Source of the DNA: Acanthamoeba sp. SK_2022b
Lineage: Eukaryota; Discosea; Longamoebia; Acanthamoebidae
Length of the DNA stretch: 64,000 bases
NCBI GenBank assembly: GCA_027943245.1
Contig: JANDJZ010000211.1
Coordinates: forward strand, 1-64,000
Direction: 5' to 3'
Positions 33,044-44,852 of the stretch are shown in pieces. A program made the translations under genes and the position numbers. Position 1 is the stretch's first letter; every line of letters starts with the position of its first letter. Under the pieces are notes generated by a model that was not told the origin of the DNA, did not search any database, and worked only from the letters and a program-made list of their open reading frames with translations.

Positions 33044-36000
33044 ATGCAAGACACACAACCCCAAGCCGCGACCGGCAAGACGCTCCCACCAGTGCCGCAC
33101 TCCATCGACGAAGTAGACCTCGAAGCGCTGCTGCCTGAGGGAGGCGCCCACCCTAGCCCTCGCCGTTGGAACGACCAGGTTACCTTGCCTCTTCTTCTTT
33201 AAAGATGCATTTTATTTGGTATTCTTCAAGTGAAGCTTCTTGTTCTTACGTTGAGCGCTCCATGTAGGTGTGCTACTTTTTGTTGCCCGATAGGTTCAGT
33301 GATGGAAAGGAGAACCAGCGAGAACTCTACAAGCCCGAGCGCGCAGCCGAGTTTGCGCTGTCCAAGCCCCAGAAGAAGGCGTGGGACGAGTCGGGCATGC
33401 AGTGGCAGGGCGGCAACCTGCGGGGCGTCATGAGCCAGCTGCCCTATCTCAAGGTACGCCTCACACCATCACCCAGGGAAGGGAAAGGAAGATGTCACGC
33501 ACATTGCGCGCGCGTGGAGGGCTCACGTGATCTCATGGCATAGGGGCTGGGCATCACCACTATCTGGCTCGGCCCGGTCTACAAGCAGCGAAGCGACGAA
33601 CCCACCTATCACGGGTAAGTACTTTTACCAGTCTCCGGATTTGTATTTTTTATGCTAATTGTATTTAATTTTTATTGGCACCGTTGCGTTCTAAAACGAC
33701 AGGTATGCCATACAAAACTTCTTGGATGTGGACCCGCACCTCGGCACGCGGGAAGACCTCGTCGAGCTCGTCAAGCTTGCGCACTCGATGGGCATGTACG
33801 CGGTTCCTTGCTTCCATCGCAACGCGCGCAACCGCAATGCAAGGAACCCTTTGAGGCGCAACGGCTCACTGCGCTTGTGCCTTTGTCATTCTCGCTTGCG
33901 CGGGTGATCTCTTAGGTACGTCCTGCTGGACGTGATCTTCAACCACACGGGCGACAACTTCTTCTACAAGCACGAGGGCAAGATGAAGTCCACGATGCCC
34001 TACCACGGCGGCAAGTACCCGTTCGGCGCCTGGAAGGACCAACACGGCAAACGTATCCTTGCCTCCCTCCCTCCTCAACTCGCCTGCGTGCTGACGTGGC
34101 GTGACAGCGTCGGATAAGATCCAGTCGCTGGAGGACGGCGTGTGGCCCAAGGAGTTCCAGGACCCCGAGTGGTACTACAGAGCGGGGACGATCGCCGATT
34201 GGGATCACCATCCCGAGTTCGTGCGCGGCGACTTCATGACCCTCAAGGTGCGGCCCGACTGCTGACCACCTGCTGTTGTTCTGTTGGAAACACCTCGTCG
34301 GCTTACACGCCTCCGTCATGGCCAGTCTTTGAATCTCGACCGAGGCGACACGCTGTCGGCGCTGGTGCAGGTCTATCGCTACTGGATCGCCCTTACCGAC
34401 TGCGACGGGTTCCGTCTCGACACGGTCAAGCACGTCCCTCTGGCCGCCGCCCAGCGCTTCTGTCAGGGTGCGCCTCCCCCTTTCAACGGCCACGTAGGAG
34501 CTCCGCTCACCCATCTCACCTCTGCACGCCGCAGGCATCCACGAGTTCGCGCATTCGATCGGAAAGGACAAGTTCCTGATGGTGGGCGAAGTCTCGGGGC
34601 CTGCGCCGATGCGCCTGCGGTTCTTGGGCGGCGGCCTCCCGTTCACCCACAACCTCGACGCCGTGCTCGACATCGGGTAGGGTTCACCTTTGTGCACATG
34701 TGCGATCCAAATGGGAGTGACCCGCGGCGCTCGACTCACGCTCTAATCGCCACAGAGAGCAATCGAAGAGGCTCTGCAACATGTACACGCTGTCGGAGCA
34801 CTCCGACCTGCAGCTGGTGTTCCAGGCTAGGGACGCCCTCGAGAACCTGCGAGAGGCCGGCTTCCTCCACTTCATCGTCCTGGACGACCACGACATGATT
34901 TGGTAACCGCTTCTCTCCTCGATCGCCAGCGCTCGGATGACTCTGACGATAGCGACGCCCCGCTCTTCTTAGGCAATACGACGACAAGGCCCGAGTGGGG
35001 CACATCAACGACGGACCGTTGCGCGAGAAGCGGGTGGCCAACCTGACGGGCGTCCAGTTGACCCTGCCCGGCATCCCCTGCATCTACTACGGCACGGAGC
35101 TGGCGCTCAACGGCCACGGCAACCACGACAAGTGCGCGTCTCCCCTCCCCTCTTCTGGCGGCGGTTCCTCAGACGCCGCATCTCCCTGCACCTTTGCGCT
35201 CTCCCCGGCCACGGGGCTCAGTTCTCACCCGCGTCTCGATCTCCTCAGGTATCTCCGTGAGAACCTCTTTGGCGGCGACTTCTCGGCGTTCGCCACCAAG
35301 GGCTGCCACTTCTTCGACCGCCAGCACCCGACCTATCTGCGCATCGCGGCCATCGCCCACCTGCGCGCTCGCGCCGTACGCCTCATTCAATCGCTCTCCA
35401 CGCACGCCTGGCCGGGCTCCCTCGCCAGGGCCCAACTGTGGCAGCCTCTCACAGTAGGGCTTCTCCCGTGTTACTGGATCGGTGCAGGACAAGGTCGGGT
35501 TGACGCTGCGTCACGGCCGGCTGTACGTGCGCGACGTGTGTCCGATCGCCTTCACCACGCGGGCGCAGAGGGACGAGAGCGACAGGATCGAGAGGGAGAA
35601 GCAGAAGCTGAACCCGCAAGGCGGCGGCAGCCTCGACGCCGTCCCGAGCCTCTCCAGGGCGCACTCGATCGAGAGCATCGCCCTACCCCCGTTCAAGAAG
35701 AACAACAACAGGAACACCAAGACGATGAGGCGGAGGCTGCTGCGGACCAACACCACCATCGACCTGCGGCTGACCGAGGAGGAGGTCATGGAGGACGAGA
35801 AGGCGAGGTGGTGGCGCGGGTCGAGGCGCGGGGAGGTGCTGGCCTGGTCGCGCATCCACTACAACTGCGAGGTGTTGGTGGTGCTCAACACGCATCCCAC
35901 CGAGGAGCGCCGCGCCCTGGTCACGATCGACAGTCGCCTGCAGGAGCGGAAGCACGCGGCCAGAGTGAAGCGTCACGAGAACGCGCAGGCCACGGTGTCG

Positions 36001-36234
36001 ATCCTCTACCACAGCCAATGGAGCGAGGCCGCGCTCGAGGCCGTGCTCGCCTCACCCACGTCCTCGCTCTACTCGTCGTGCTCTTCGGCACCCACGAGCG
36101 GCGTCGACGAAAACGACGTCCAACAGCGCATCCTCCGGCAGTTGCAGCGCAGCGTGCCCGTGCAGCAGCAGAAGGACGGCCGTTTCTTTGTCTCCATCAC
36201 GCTTCCTGCTGCTGCCATGGCCATCCTCCACTGA
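33044..36234 (+). CDS. GH13 (alpha-amylase family) glycosidase-like protein, 12 exons
   Basis: Exons: 33044..33178, 33268..33453, 33544..33614, 33703..33795, 33916..34052, 34108..34247, 34326..34467, 34535..34676, 34756..34902, 34973..35131, 35249..35375, 35488..36234; 741 residues, in phase. The (beta/alpha)8 GH13 motifs are present: LLDVIFNHTGDNF, GFRLDTVKHVP (nucleophile Asp), KFLMVGEVSG (acid/base Glu) and IVLDDHDMIW (third acid). GIPCIYYGTELALNG follows, so the catalytic triad is intact. No signal peptide is visible, suggesting intracellular glycogen or oligosaccharide metabolism. The last 250 residues (exon 12) carry a basic/acidic linker with poly-Asn and Arg stretches and a beta-rich domain. 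The subfamily is uncertain. Confidence 0.85.
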
Positions 36235-36381
36235 GCTACAAATGACTCCTGCGTCGTCTCCATCCGATTGGTTGGCGGGATGTTCCCCCCACACCGTGGG
36301 CAAACACACTCAGAGCGATCACGTCACTTGCACTGATACAGCAAGAAAGTAACACCAGATTTTTTCTTTTTGGCACCGTTT

Positions 36382-38297
36382 TTACCAGTAGTCACCGCAC
36401 GAACAGTGCTGACTGTTGCTACTGAAGTGGTGGAACCGGTTGGCGTCACGAACAACGATGTCCCGCCGGGTTAGGCGGGCGATGAACTTGGTGGCCTCGT
36501 GGCAATCAGGGCACACGCGCAAGTTCTTAAACACGCGGATGGTCGTTCCCGGTGGCGTGCTCATGAGCCCAAAGGCAATCGCAAGTTTTTCGCTGTGGTG
36601 GCACAGATGGCATTCCTTGGCCTCCTCGTCTGCCATCGAACGCAGCACAACTGATGTGTTGGGGACGAATCCAGCGGTCTTCATCCGCTGCCAGAGCACG
36701 GCGAGCTCGGCGCGTATCTCCTCGATTCGTGGGTGCCGCTTGTCCTCGACCGTGAAGACATGCCGTGTCCCGTCCACGACTAGCCAGCTCTTGCCCGGCC
36801 GCTTTCGCACGCCATCCTGGGCCATATTCTTTCGCTCGAGGTCCCGTTCCTCCCAGTGGCCGGCGGCAGCGTAGACGTTGGCCATCAGCACGCGCGTAGG
36901 CGCGTCCCTCGGCGCGAGCTTGCGAAGGCGCGAGACGGCGCGTTCGGCCCTGGCAACGTCGCCGTGGATGCGACAGGCCCCCAACAGTGTTCGCCAGGTC
37001 ACCTCGCTCGGTCGCGAGAGGGTATCGATGAACTGCTCGGCCTCGTCGAGCCGACCCGCTCGGCCCAGGGCATCCACGACGCAGGCCTGGTGGTGAACGT
37101 CGGGCGCGATGGCTCCGTAGCGACCCGCAACGAGGCTGCTGTACACCCGGAGGGCTTCCTCCACCAGTCCGGCGTGGCTGCAAGCGCTGAGCACCGTGTT
37201 CACGGCCATGCCATCGGGCGGTGCGTGTCGATCGATGACCATCTCGTCGAAGAGCGCAAGCGCCTCCTTGCCTCGGCCGTGCTGACCGAGCGCCTGGATC
37301 ATGGCCGACCAGGAGCCCACCCGCAGCTCGCACCGCCCGTCCTGCTGCAAGCGCCTCATGTCGGCGAACACGGCGGCGGCTTCGTCGACAAACCCGCACC
37401 TGGCGTACATGCTGATCAAGGCGGCCGTGGTGTACTCGTTCATGACGTCTTGGCTTTGACTGCTGACGATGCGCGTGTGAAGCTGTCGCCCGATCGCTGC
37501 TTCGCCAGTGGCGGCGCACGCTGCGAGGACGGGGGTGAAATGGCAGCTGTTTTGCTTGATGGCCTGCTCCTCCATCAGCTCCAACAGGGCCAGCGCGTCA
37601 GCGATCCTCGAACTGGCCCCGGCAGAATCGGGGTTTATGCTGGTGACCAGGCCCTTGATGAGCTGCCCACAGTCGACACTGTTGGCCTTGAAGGGCAGGC
37701 CACCTCTTTGGAGCCAGACCAGCAGCCTCTTGGCTGCTGCCGCGTCGCCAGCTTCAGCGGATGCCGCCGCCAGCATATGGAAGCTGGACTCATCAATCGT
37801 GATGCCGAATCGCTCCAGGTCATCGAGGAGTCGAAGCGCCCTGCCCGGCTCACCGCAGCGTCGGCACGCGCCTACAAGCGAGCCAACGACCACGGCATTC
37901 GGTTGGTGGCCGCTCGCGATGAACTTTGCGTAGACGCCGAGCGCCTGCTTGAGGTCGCGACGCCTCCCGTATGCGGAAATGAGCGCCGACGCGCTGAAGG
38001 GAGTCGGATGCTGATCGAAGAGGCTAGCAGCTTCCCTGGTCCTGTTCTGTTTGCACAATGCCACAACGCGCCTGCTGCCAGCGTTGATGCCTTGGCTTGC
38101 CACCGGTGCGAGGGCGCTGTGCGCACGGCTGCACACAGATGAGGGGTGAGTAGAGTTGGATCGTTGGGATAATAAGGCAGGTCGTACCTCGCGTTTGTGG
38201 TGAGTTTTAAAGCAGCGCCTCCAGAGGCCGACCAAAGCAATCTTCTGGATTGCACTTGAGAAATTTCGTTACTGATTGTGATGGTAATTGATTGCAT
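36382..38297 (-). CDS. Plant-type PPR protein with DYW deaminase domain, 2 exons
   Basis: Exons (minus): 38188..38297 and 36382..38128; 618 residues. Without the first exon the long frame has no upstream ATG. Splicing 38188/38128 joins an ATG and a Ser/Arg-rich mitochondrial-like presequence in phase. About ten pentatricopeptide repeats follow (for example NAVVVGSLVGACRRCGEPGR, AALISMYARCGFVDEAAAVF). The C-terminus is a complete DYW cytidine deaminase-like domain: CHHSEKLAIAFGL with the catalytic HxE, CPDCHEATKF (zinc Cys pair) and the terminal CSCGDYW. In plants these proteins edit C to U in organelle RNA. The likely target here is mitochondrial RNA. This class is rare outside land plants and suggests lateral transfer or ancient patchy inheritance. 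Confidence 0.9.
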
Positions 38298-39064
38298 TTT
38301 ATGCTGGCACGTACGGCAAGCCTGTGTAGCTACAAATGGGGCGATGACCAAGGCGTTACGGTCATACACACGGCAGTGCTTCATCGAACGAGCAAATTTT
38401 CAATTTGCTTGGAAAGAAAAATGTGTGACGGTCACACCATAAATAAAAAATCCAAACTGCCACAGAACTCTGTGGGCAGGCCAGCAAATGACCCATTGTT
38501 GCGGTTTTAAGTGCTAAACTAAATAGTGTGTATTTTTTCCCCATGACCTAAAGGTGCATGTCACCATGGAGAAGAGGAAGCAGGAGCAAATGAGCCAACA
38601 TCAGAGTTGGCATGCACAAGCATAAGGGTGGAGGAGACATAGAGCAGTGCCTCTGAGAGACCACACACCACAGTAGAGAATGCACTCCATCTGGTAAGAG
38701 ATTAAAGAGAACACCAGCTGGACAACATGATGAAAGAAGCACAACTTCCTTCCATCTTGCTGAGGGAAGAAGCTGACTGTGCCAGATCTTTCATCACTGT
38801 GTGGACATACTGCAACCCAGATGGCTTTGTCTCTGACTCTGTTACAGCCCAACACAGGCCCATTGACATCAAAAGGGCCTTCAACACCTGTTGCAGAGTG
38901 TGAGGGACACTGGCATCTACCACACCCACCCCTTCCTCATTCAGCTCCCCAACCCTGGAGCATGAGGCCAGGGCAATAGTTTGCAGTTCTGCTCTGCATA
39001 AGGCAGTTCTGCATGGCATAAGCCACACACAAGTTTGGAGTCAGGTGGGTGAGATGTCTTCAGA

Positions 39065-39803
39065 TCACTGTCTGGACATATCCAGAGGCCAGGGGCAAAG
39101 TTGAAGTTTTTTACAGTTGGTGCAGTTCTGCTCCACACAAGGCGCACAAGTTTGTAGTTGGGTGTGCTTTCTAGAGGGTGTGTGACAGTCCATCAATGAT
39201 GGCAGTATCACAGACTGGGTCTTAAGACAAAAGGCTTGCTTCATGCAGCTCAAAGAGATCAGCCCATTCTCCAAGCTCAGCTGCTGTGAACAGAGGTTCC
39301 CAGCAGTTGTCATGTAGGTCTTAAATGACATCAGAGGGCAAGGGAAGGATTTTGTATGGAGCTCCTGTCAATGGCATTGTTGCTGTTAGCTTGCCACAAA
39401 ATTGGACATCACAAGCTCAGACCATGCACCGTCAGTGTGGTATGCCTTATTTCTTAACATTGAGTTATGGGCAGCATCCATGAAGAAGTGGAAAACATGT
39501 GGAACTGGGATTGGAAGAGTGGGCTTAGCCCTCACCTCAAGGCCTTAATGGTGTTGAAGAAAGAACTCCTCACTAAGAACTCCTCACTAAGCTCCAGAAG
39601 TTGAATAGCCAGGTCCAGTTTTTGCATATGGTACATGGTACAGAATGAATGACCTTGCCAGCAAGAATGTACAGCTTGATGCCATTTGGAGATGCCTTGC
39701 CAAGGATGAACACACACCTTTCGTCCTCCCTTGCCACAATGCCTTTGTCAATGCACATGTTCCATGATGGGTGCCAGTGCTCCCTTGTGTACAGCTGTCC
39801 CAA
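39065..39803 (-). mobile_element. Degenerate piggyBac-type transposase relic
   Basis: On the minus strand, from 39803 down, NMCIDKGIVAREDERCVFIL then GKASPNGIKLYILAG resembles the piggyBac pattern SIDE-x-M-I...KP-x-K-x-GIK-x-(Y/F)-x-L. Lower fragments (HVFHFFMDAAHNSMLRNKAY, near 39480) resemble the following FMDNFYxS region. Stops and frame changes interrupt it. No terminal repeats were located. Confidence 0.45.
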
Positions 39804-40229
39804 TCTTTATGATGTCAAAGTGCTATGTGGATTGCAAACCACATATCACTTGGCATCTTGTTGCAGACCCAGAGTGTGCAGAGCAGTGGGTCCTTACTCC
39901 AGTGATCTTCTTGTTGATGCTCATTGCCATCAGAATTGATACGTAGGTGCATACCACGCCCTCAAGCCCATGCTGTTCACCTGAGCTGTTGTGACATCAA
40001 CAATGTGCTGCAGGAGTTGGATTGGGAAGTTGACCTTGAAGGCATCGAGTGGTGAGAGCCTTGGTGAGCAATTGATTGGGTCTGGCACACCGTTGAATGG
40101 CAGCATGGTGACTGCGATTGGCTCTGCCTTCCACTGGCGTTCTGCATCCAACGCCGCAAGTCTGGCATCGCCTTCTTTGCAGCATCTTTCGTCGCCTCTT
40201 CTCCTTCGTTCATTGCCTCCTCTGTCACA

Positions 40230-40420
40230 GAGGCTGCGCCTGACGACATGGGCAGGCGTGGCAATAACAGATGCGATGGCATCGACGTGGGTGGGCGCGG
40301 TGACAACGATATGGGGGGGCGCGGTGATGACGACACAGGCAGGCACTGTGGCGACGACACTGGCAGGCACGATGACAATGCCGTGGGCGGGCGCAATGGC
40401 AACGACGTGGGCGGGTGAAG
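40230..40420. repeat. Degenerate tandem repeat of about 30 bp
   Basis: Six or so imperfect copies of a unit of the form GGCGnGGTGACnACGnnnTGGG(C/G) lie just upstream of the membrane-protein remnant. In the plus frame they encode alternating Ala/Thr/Trp-Gly units. Confidence 0.6.
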
Positions 40421-40423
40421 GTG

Positions 40424-41199
40424 TCCAGCCCTGTGCTCTCCTGGGCTATCTGGATGGCCTGGTTGATGACGCGTGCAATTGGGCAGGAGCGGTGTGTTCC
40501 GTGTGGGCATATCTGCCCCCTTCACCTACTCCCACGGTTTCTACCACCCCCTCTACGGGCCCGTCGTCCACAAGTAGTGTGTCCAGCACCATCGCCGTGG
40601 GGGTTGCCATTCCACTCGGCATCCTCGGCCTGCTGGCCGTGGGCGCCCAGGAGGAACACGAGGCGCGAGCGCACAACGCCATCCGAGTGGGCGCGCTGAT
40701 TGCCCTGGTCGTGTGGCGGGCCAAGCGTCCCCTACAGAACCAAGCCGACTCCCACACAATCTCTCTCGAAAACATGATCAGCACGACGGTACCGTCGCCC
40801 CTCAATCTGGATAGCAACAAGGTCATAGTAAACAAGATATACCAGCCCAACGCCGATGACAACATGAACATTCACCGAGCCAATCGGGAGAACTGGCACA
40901 ACCATCCGTGAGAGGTTTTTGTAAGCGCACGGCTTGTCATAGGCCTAACCACTCAGTATGCTGGCGATCTGGCTTGTCTGGATTTTCTTGCTCTGTGAGC
41001 AGTTGAGCGCCATCCAGATGATAGCAGAAATGCCACCCACACGAAGGCCCATTCTCATTCATGAAGGAGACCTTGGAGCACTGCTGACAGCAAAGAAAAA
41101 CATACCTGTTTGTTCTGGCTTGCAGTTAGAGAAGAAGAGGGTGAGCCGCAGGCCAACCGCAACCTGGTGAACCTCGAAGAGGTGCCGTCTGTTGCGTAG
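40424..41199 (+). pseudogene. 3' remnant of a single-pass membrane protein gene
   Basis: 40424..40911 is open and encodes a Pro/Thr/Ser-rich stalk, a hydrophobic span (TIAVGVAIPLGILGLLAVG), a charged interruption, then ALIALVVWRAKR and a hydrophilic tail. A further coding-like last exon at 41126..41199 ends EPQANRNLVNLEEVPSVA. No ectodomain-encoding upstream exons are present: the sequence before 40424 is repeat-derived. It looks like the membrane/cytoplasmic end of a receptor-like gene whose 5' part has been lost or replaced. Confidence 0.4.
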
Positions 41200-42227
41200 A
41201 GAACAGCTATGGAAAGGAAGGTTTTATTGTGTGATGAACCGATACGGTTACAGAAGAGGGGAATGTGGTTAAGTAAGTGCGGTTGCAGGTTTCTTTAGCT
41301 GTGGTGTGTGCAGATGAGTGGAAGATTCTATAGCTTCATTAATATATGTAGTTAGAATTGGATTTGCAGCAACGTGAATGGGAAGTACAGCAAAACTGTG
41401 ACTAATCTTTCCAGACACGCAACAAGTTCAGAAAGATAAAGAGGTTGGGCATGTACTTGTCTCAAATGTACCATTTATCTGGCAGTTGATGTTCATCTAA
41501 AACATTCAAGTCATGTCAGCTGGTTGATGAGTTGGGCAGGGTCCTGTTGTTTCTTTGTGATGCACACTCCAATGAAGTTTGACCAAAAAAAAGTAATCTA
41601 TTATAGGCAAGGAAAATCCAACCAAAAAAGAAATAGAAATTTGATGAGTATCAGTGAATATTGGTGCAGGGCCTGATGTTGGGCTTCACATGCAGCCTTC
41701 ACCTCATGCTATGTGAGAGCCTTCATCTCATCTTGTCTCTGAGTGTTCATGGCTGCCAACCAATCCACACCCCCAACAGCACAGCATCATACCAGCCAGC
41801 AGCATGCAGAGGCAGGCTGAGTGGTCCTCACAGCACTGCCTTGAGGCCAGCAGTCATTTGTGCAACACTGGCACTGCTATCATGCAGAGGCAGGCAGAGA
41901 GCCAGCAGTCACTGTGGCATGTGAGTGGCTCCTAGCTGCCCTACATGGGGCAGGAGGTCTCCTGGGTGCCATCTCCCTCAGTGTGCACACATGAAAAAAT
42001 ACATTCTGGCTGGTGCCTGGCCACCCACTGGCTGCCATCATCATGGCTGCTGCAAAGCATGCTGCAACCTGGCTTTTAATGGCTGCTTGCAGTTGCCCAT
42101 CCACCTTTGGCCACCATCTGCATGCAACCTGGCCACTTCCTGGCCTCCTCTGGTGCAATTCACTGCGGCTCTAGTCAGTCTAAATGATTTAGATCTTGCC
42201 AAGTTTGTTTTCTCGAGAAGCCACAAG

Positions 42228-43708
42228 ATGGAAGGACCTGCGATCGTGCCTTTGTTTGTGAGGACAGCACTAACGTTCGCGCCGTTCTGCACCATTTGGG
42301 TGCCATCATCTGCACGTCTGCTGGCGCTGGGCTGCCAGCAAAACGGGAACGTAACACTGGGTGCTCTTCACATCTACAAACTAGAGATGCAAGATGACGA
42401 GACCGGGCAACTGCGGCTCCTACTCGACACAACAAGCAGCAAGCAAACCAAGAAAGGTGGTGTGGGCAGGGCGGGCCTGAAGTGCGGCACGTTCAGTCCT
42501 ACAATTGGCCGACAGCTCGCTGTGGGCGATTTTGAAGGGCGAGTGAGCGTGTGGGACATCGAACGTATGGGAGGAGGCGAGGCACCACACGCCATCTTAG
42601 CGATAGAGGGCCACGACCAAATCGTGAATGCGATTGACGCTGCTCCCAATCTGCTCCTCTCCGGTATTTTTATTTTATTTTATTTTTCATTTTTTTAATG
42701 AAGTCTAAAATGATTTTCATTTATGGAATTATAATGTTATATATAATTGTGCTGGCAGGCAGCAGGGATGGCAGAGCATGCGTGTGGGATGTGCGACAGC
42801 GGGGTAAGCCTGTGGCTGAGCTGGCATTCCCTGAGAGCGACTGCTGGGCCGTGACATTCAACGGATCATGTACGTGGGTACAACTTGGCTCGATCGCCTG
42901 TGCGCTTCTCACCAACCTGAGATCACTTCCCCTTCTCTCTGGGTGTGTGATGCGCAGGCGATGGGTTCTTTGCTGGATACGACGACGGGAAGGTGTACAT
43001 AGCAGAGCTGCGAATGAATGCTCAGCCTCGATGGCTGCACCACCTTGTGCGCAGCTCGGGCATCTGCTCGCTCGATTGCCAAGACGTACGTCATGCTTGC
43101 ACGCCCCTCCCTCTCCATATGCTCAACAATCCGTTTGTTCATGTGCGCTCCCTGCAGGGCAAACTATTGGCGACCACGGTGGACGATCACTTCACTCTGT
43201 TCGACCTCGACCTTGGTGGATCGACCAAGCCCATCGTCGGGCGCGAGATCAAAGGCCACCCAACGCTCCGACCACCAGAGGCCATGGACGCCACCACGTG
43301 GGACGCTCGATTCAGTCCTCACAACCGCGACTACTTCATGACCGCCGGTTCGCCCCCCATTAACTACTGGTGTCCTGCGAATCGGGCTTCTGGACTCACC
43401 TCAACCACACATACACACACGCCCATCGGTGAAGGCGGAAACGGCTATCTGGACCTGTACAAACTAAAGCGAGAGGCGGGAGGCCGAGTGGGGCTGCAGA
43501 GCGTGGCGAGTGCGGCGGCGGGCACTCAGCCTATCCTATCCTTTGACTGGCACCAAGTGCGTACCCTCTTTGCCTTGTCTCTTAGTGTTCATTGTTGTTG
43601 GGCCTACCTCCTCATACGCTCCGCATGCAGGCAAAGGAGGGTCTCTTTGCGTTTGCTTCGTTGGACAACAGTCTACACGTTGGCTTTGTGCCCACCCCTC
43701 TCCGATGA
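42228..43708 (+). CDS. WDR92: WD40 protein WDR92/DNAAF10 (Monad) homologue, 6 exons
   Basis: Exons: 42228..42663, 42759..42869, 42958..43085, 43158..43347, 43435..43556, 43631..43708; 354 residues, the same size as animal WDR92 (about 357). Family-specific features beyond the WD40 fold are CTIWVPSSARLLALG near the start, LKCGTFSP, GHDQIVNAIDA, SRDGRACVWDVRQ, ESDCWAVTF, GYDDGKVYIAEL and QPILSFDWH near the end. WDR92 is a seven-blade propeller acting with R2TP/prefoldin-like chaperones, best known for pre-assembly of ciliary dynein arms. The start ATG opens directly into the first blade. Upstream lies the gene-poor region. Confidence 0.88.
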
Positions 43709-43854
43709 GAAGCTCTCGATTGTTTCGGGGTGGCTGTCCCTTGTTGGTGCCTCACCCCTCACACGATGCAATAAAGAAACATAGCGCTACAAGAACACGT
43801 TATCGTTGGCTGATTGCAGCAGTCGCTACAGGCCTTGGCGAGCCCATGGGCTGC

Positions 43855-44791
43855 CTACATGAAGTGCGTGACGGTGGTCTTCTTGTAGCGGGTCTTTGGG
43901 TCAATGGTGTACGCCCCCATATTGCTCTGCAGGTCGTCCGGCGACGAGGAGACCTTTGGGGAGAGCCGAGACAGATCAGCGGTCAGGCATGTGCACGGGG
44001 ACGAGAAGGGGCAGAGATGGTAGACAGCTACCATGACTTTGAACTCGGCTATCCATTCGTCGAGCAGCTTCTGGTCCTGATCTTGCGAGCCTCCACGCTC
44101 GAAGAGCGTCTTGATCATCCACGCCGTGTCCAACGCGCCCAAGATAGCCCGGTTGGCGCCCGTGCCTGCCGACAACGAGCTCGACCGTGAGCGCAGACGA
44201 TCGGGAAGGGAGTGGATGGGGAGGAGATAAGGGAGCGACCTTGGGGCCAGAAGGGTTCGACGAGGGCGTCGCCTACGATGGCGACCAACAGCTTGGCCTG
44301 CCCCTCTCTCACGATCTTGGCGGGACTGGTCGCTTGCTGCTTTCTGTACACAAGCGTGCGCGCTCAGTGAGCGGACAGCAGTTGAGAGCGGGGAGGAGGG
44401 CACTACTTGGAGAAGTCGAAGATGGCAACGTCGTTGCCTCCGCGGCTGTTCTGCATGAACTGGCAGTGGGCGGGGAGGGAGATGTGGTCGGCCACCTCGC
44501 GCACGAGCTGCTCGAGCTTAGCGCAGTCCACGTTTTCACGGCAGAACAGCGTTTCCGGAGCGCCGTCCTGTCGCAGCACGCCCTTCCTCAGCAGACTACG
44601 CGCGTGTGCGTGTGTGTGAAGTGTGAGTCCACCTGTGAGAGCAGCGAACGAGATCAGGGAGAGAAAAGATAGCGAGTCTTCGCACCAGCTGCGCTTGGCG
44701 GTCATCACGAAATAGTGGGTTTCGTTGCGGTAGTAGACGAGATTCTCCAGCTCGATGTCGCTCTTGGCCTTCAGGTCGTTGAAGAATTGCT

Positions 44792-44852
<61 letters not shown>

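Larger units (their letters stand above)
38298..42227. other. Gene-poor, lower-GC region with decayed elements
   Basis: No intact gene was found in 3.9 kb. Composition drops compared with the neighbouring coding DNA and short direct duplications occur, such as an AACTCCTCACTAAG doublet near 39570. Two copies of a GCAGTTCTGCTC...CACAAGTTT module lie near 38980 and 39120, and two ATGCAGAGGCAGGC copies lie near 41800 and 41884. Separate entries cover a piggyBac-like relic, a tandem repeat and a membrane-protein remnant. 41200-42227 shows nothing recognisable. Confidence 0.5.

Noticed and set aside
36382..38235. PPR gene as a single exon starting at 38235
   Set aside because: That start is TTG and no in-frame ATG exists before a stop; splicing 38188/38128 gives an ATG and a targeting peptide in phase.
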